Assembly: GCA_946186215.1 (NCBI GenBank)
Contig: CAMHMM010000116.1
Coordinates: 1 to 6,131 of the forward strand
DNA: 6,131 nucleotides
Direction of reading: 5' to 3'
Source of the DNA: an uncultured Ruminococcus sp.
GTDB lineage: Bacteria; Bacillota; Clostridia; Oscillospirales; Ruminococcaceae
This document shows positions 4,626-6,131 of the stretch, piece after piece. Position 1 is the first letter of the stretch. Every line of letters begins with the position of its first letter. The translations under genes and the position numbers were made by a program. Under the pieces are notes generated by a model. That model was not told the origin of the DNA and searched no databases. It was given only the letters and a program-made list of their open reading frames with translations.

Positions 4626-5977
4626 TGCGCTCTGTGGCGAGCTTTGTGGGACGCAACCGTCTTGCGGTCTTTGCTGAGCAGCTTGCGTTCTATGATGATC
4701 TGGGCTATCCCAATCACCGCAGCTTTATACATTATCTCAACAAGGAAAATCAGCAGAAAAGGCTCGGGGATAAGGTGGCTATGCACTATAATCTCCGCCA
4801 TTTCACCATTGTCAATCAGGAAGTGGGCAGAGTTGCGGGCGATGTCATAATGCACCGCCATTTTGAGGGGTTGGAAAGGCTTATTGGTGACGACGGCTAT
4901 GCGGCACATTTGGGCGGCGATAATTTTGAGCTGATGTGTGACGGCTCACTGATGGATCAGGTGCTGTCCTATCTCTCCGGAACGCCTGTGTGTTATAATG
5001 ATCATACCGGTGATTTTGTGAATATTTCCTCGAGTGTCGGTGTGTACTGTATCCCTTCGGGCTTTGTGATGCACGATCAGGGCGAGATAATGGAGAAGAT
5101 AATCACCTCTTCAAGAGCCGCTCAGACAGGCGGCAAGGAGCAGGTGGTGTTCTTTGACAGGTCTCTTGTGATCGACAGGGAAAAGGCTATGCGCGTTCAG
5201 CAGCTGTTCCCCGAGGCGCTCAAAAACGAAGAATTCCATGTATTCTATCAGCCCAAGGTCAATATCGCAACAGGCGAGATCTGCGGTGCAGAGGCGCTTT
5301 GCAGATGGTTCCTCGGTGACGGCATCGTTCCGCCGATGGAATTTATCCCCGCTCTGGAGGAGACCAAGGATATATGCAGGCTTGATTTCTATATGCTCGA
5401 CCATGTGTGCAGGGATATCAGGCGCTGGCTGGATGGCGGTCAGAGCGTTGTGAGAGTATCGGTCAATCTTTCCCGCAAGCATATTATGGATGTTGATCTG
5501 GTCAAGAATATCACATCCATAATAGATAAGAACAATGTTCCCCACAAATATATCGAGATAGAGCTGACCGAGACCACCACCGATGTGGAATTCAGCGACT
5601 TAAAGCGCGTTGTAAGCGCCCTTCAGCAGCAGGGAATCTATACCTCCGTCGATGATTTCGGTATGGGCTATTCATCCCTCAACCTTATCCGCGCGATACC
5701 GTGGAATGTGCTCAAGGTGGACAGGAGCCTCCTTCCCGTGGAGGAGGACGGCCGCGGCAGCACGCGTAGCATAATGTTCAAGTATGTTGTGGCAATGGCA
5801 CGGGCTCTGGGACTTGAGTGTGTGGCTGAAGGCGTTGAGACAAGGCTGCAGCTTGATGTTCTGCGGGAGAACAAATGCGAGCTGGCGCAGGGGTATTTCT
5901 TTGACCGCCCGCTTCCCGTTGATGAATTTGAGAAAAGACTTGATATCCACTGTTATAGGATCAGGGATGATTCCTGA
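4502..5977 (+). CDS. Cyclic-di-GMP phosphodiesterase: degenerate GGDEF plus EAL domain (main piece)
   Basis: The EAL domain hydrolyses cyclic-di-GMP to pGpG. Numbering here is from the nominal ATG at 4502; add 81 for the repaired protein. That ATG has no good ribosome binding site and its first 20 residues look out of frame, so authentic sequence starts near A21 (AYMSPEEPPLTEEELRRADL). Residues 55-215 are GGDEF-like, but the active-site motif is HLGGDNF (136-142) instead of RxGGDEF, so cyclase activity is probably lost. Residues about 230-480 are an EAL domain with all hallmark residues: EAL (264-266), N322 in SVNLS, E354 in ELTE, DDFG (384-387), K405 in LKVD, AEGVE (442-446) and Q463 in QGYFF. 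It is therefore a predicted active phosphodiesterase, if translated. No transmembrane segment is seen, so it is probably cytosolic. A hairpin follows the stop codon. Confidence 0.9.
   Translation: MQAGAFCPRCHEYAHDRCGRAYMSPEEPPLTEEELRRADLVMRSVASFVGRNRLAVFAEQLAFYDDLGYPNHRSFIHYLNKENQQKRLGDKVAMHYNLRHFTIVNQEVGRVAGDVIMHRHFEGLERLIGDDGYAAHLGGDNFELMCDGSLMDQVLSYLSGTPVCYNDHTGDFVNISSSVGVYCIPSGFVMHDQGEIMEKIITSSRAAQTGGKEQVVFFDRSLVIDREKAMRVQQLFPEALKNEEFHVFYQPKVNIATGEICGAEALCRWFLGDGIVPPMEFIPALEETKDICRLDFYMLDHVCRDIRRWLDGGQSVVRVSVNLSRKHIMDVDLVKNITSIIDKNNVPHKYIEIELTETTTDVEFSDLKRVVSALQQQGIYTSVDDFGMGYSSLNLIRAIPWNVLKVDRSLLPVEEDGRGSTRSIMFKYVVAMARALGLECVAEGVETRLQLDVLRENKCELAQGYFFDRPLPVDEFEKRLDIHCYRIRDDS
4557..4564 (+). 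other. Frameshift site splitting the GGDEF-EAL gene
   Basis: Frame 1 reads ...TIAVVG up to 4562, while the family-like continuation AYMSPEEPPL lies one frame away from 4562 on. Adding one G to the GGG at 4560-4562 gives GTA GGG GCG TAT, which joins the two without loss. Possible explanations are a real one-base deletion, a sequencing or assembly error, or a programmed -1 shift. No clear slippery heptamer is seen. Confidence 0.75.
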
Positions 5978-5989
5978 TATGTACAGTGC

Positions 5990-6017
5990 GCCGCCGCATT
6001 ACGGATGTGGCGGCTTT
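5990..6017 (+). terminator. Probable terminator hairpin after the GGDEF-EAL gene
   Basis: GCCGCCGCAT (5990-5999) pairs with ATGTGGCGGC (6005-6014), with one G-T pair, around a five-base loop, followed by TTTC. GTACAGTG (5981-5988) could also pair with CATTGTAC further out (about 6029-6036), extending the structure. The T-tract is short, so termination efficiency is uncertain. Confidence 0.55.
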
Positions 6018-6081
6018 CAGCATTGCCATTGTACCGTATAAGATCCGGCATAAAAGCATCGGGCTGAATTTTTTACGCAGC

Positions 6082-6131
6082 AGATCGGAAGAGCACACGT
6101 CTGAACTCCAGTCACATAGCGACATCTCGTA
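6082..6131 (+). other. Illumina TruSeq adapter and index (artefact)
   Basis: From 6082 the sequence begins AGATCGGAAGAGCACACGTC and continues as the standard 34-base TruSeq read-1 adapter to 6115. It is followed by an 8-base index ATAGCGAC (6116-6123) and then ATCTCGTA, the start of the i7 flow-cell segment. It is not biological sequence and marks an untrimmed contig end. Confidence 0.98.

Noticed and set aside
4307..4909. Minus-strand 200-codon open frame opposite the GGDEF-EAL gene
   Set aside because: It is fully antisense to a recognisable coding sequence and has no ribosome binding site or domain pattern.

Overview
The window looks like a contig end from a Ruminococcus-type member of the Clostridia (Oscillospiraceae). 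This is inferred, not proven. The clues are a YerC/YecD TrpR-like regulator, a YqeM-like methyltransferase and an Hsp33 start in one operon, a GGDEF-EAL protein with a clostridial-style N-terminus, strong GGAGG-type ribosome binding sites, extended -10 promoters, and a relic of a Ruminococcus-style surface-protein repeat. The last 50 bases (6082-6131) are Illumina TruSeq adapter with an 8-base index, so the biological sequence ends at about 6081.

Layout. (1) Positions 1-1376, minus strand: a probable three-gene operon read from right to left. It has a good promoter at 1348-1376, then yerC (1290-961), a class I SAM methyltransferase (961-170, overlapping yerC by one base) and, after 81 bases, the first 29 codons of hslO/Hsp33 (88-1, cut by the window edge). 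A perfect 14-bp palindrome lies just downstream of the predicted transcription start and is a candidate operator. (2) Positions 1377-1715: a non-coding stretch rich in inverted repeats that ends in a near-consensus promoter. (3) Positions 1716-2495, plus strand: a cysteine-rich 259-residue protein of unknown function. (4) Positions 2496-2776: a strong promoter, a 32-38 codon C-terminal relic of a fibronectin-III-like surface protein with no start codon, and a strong terminator hairpin. (5) Positions 2777-4091: a 397-residue AAA_14/DUF4143 ATPase gene on the minus strand, bounded on both sides by near-identical 41-bp palindromes in inverted orientation. The upstream palindrome supplies the -35 box of the ATPase promoter. 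(6) Positions 4178-6014, plus strand: a promoter, then a GGDEF-EAL protein broken by an apparent one-base deletion in a G run at 4560-4562, then a probable terminator hairpin.

The genes do not form one pathway. The left block is a compact housekeeping or stress operon. The middle and right blocks are separate accessory units, each with its own promoter. The most distinctive structure is the palindrome-bounded ATPase cassette. It suggests either a self-regulated or a mobile module, and a genome-wide search for the palindrome would test this.
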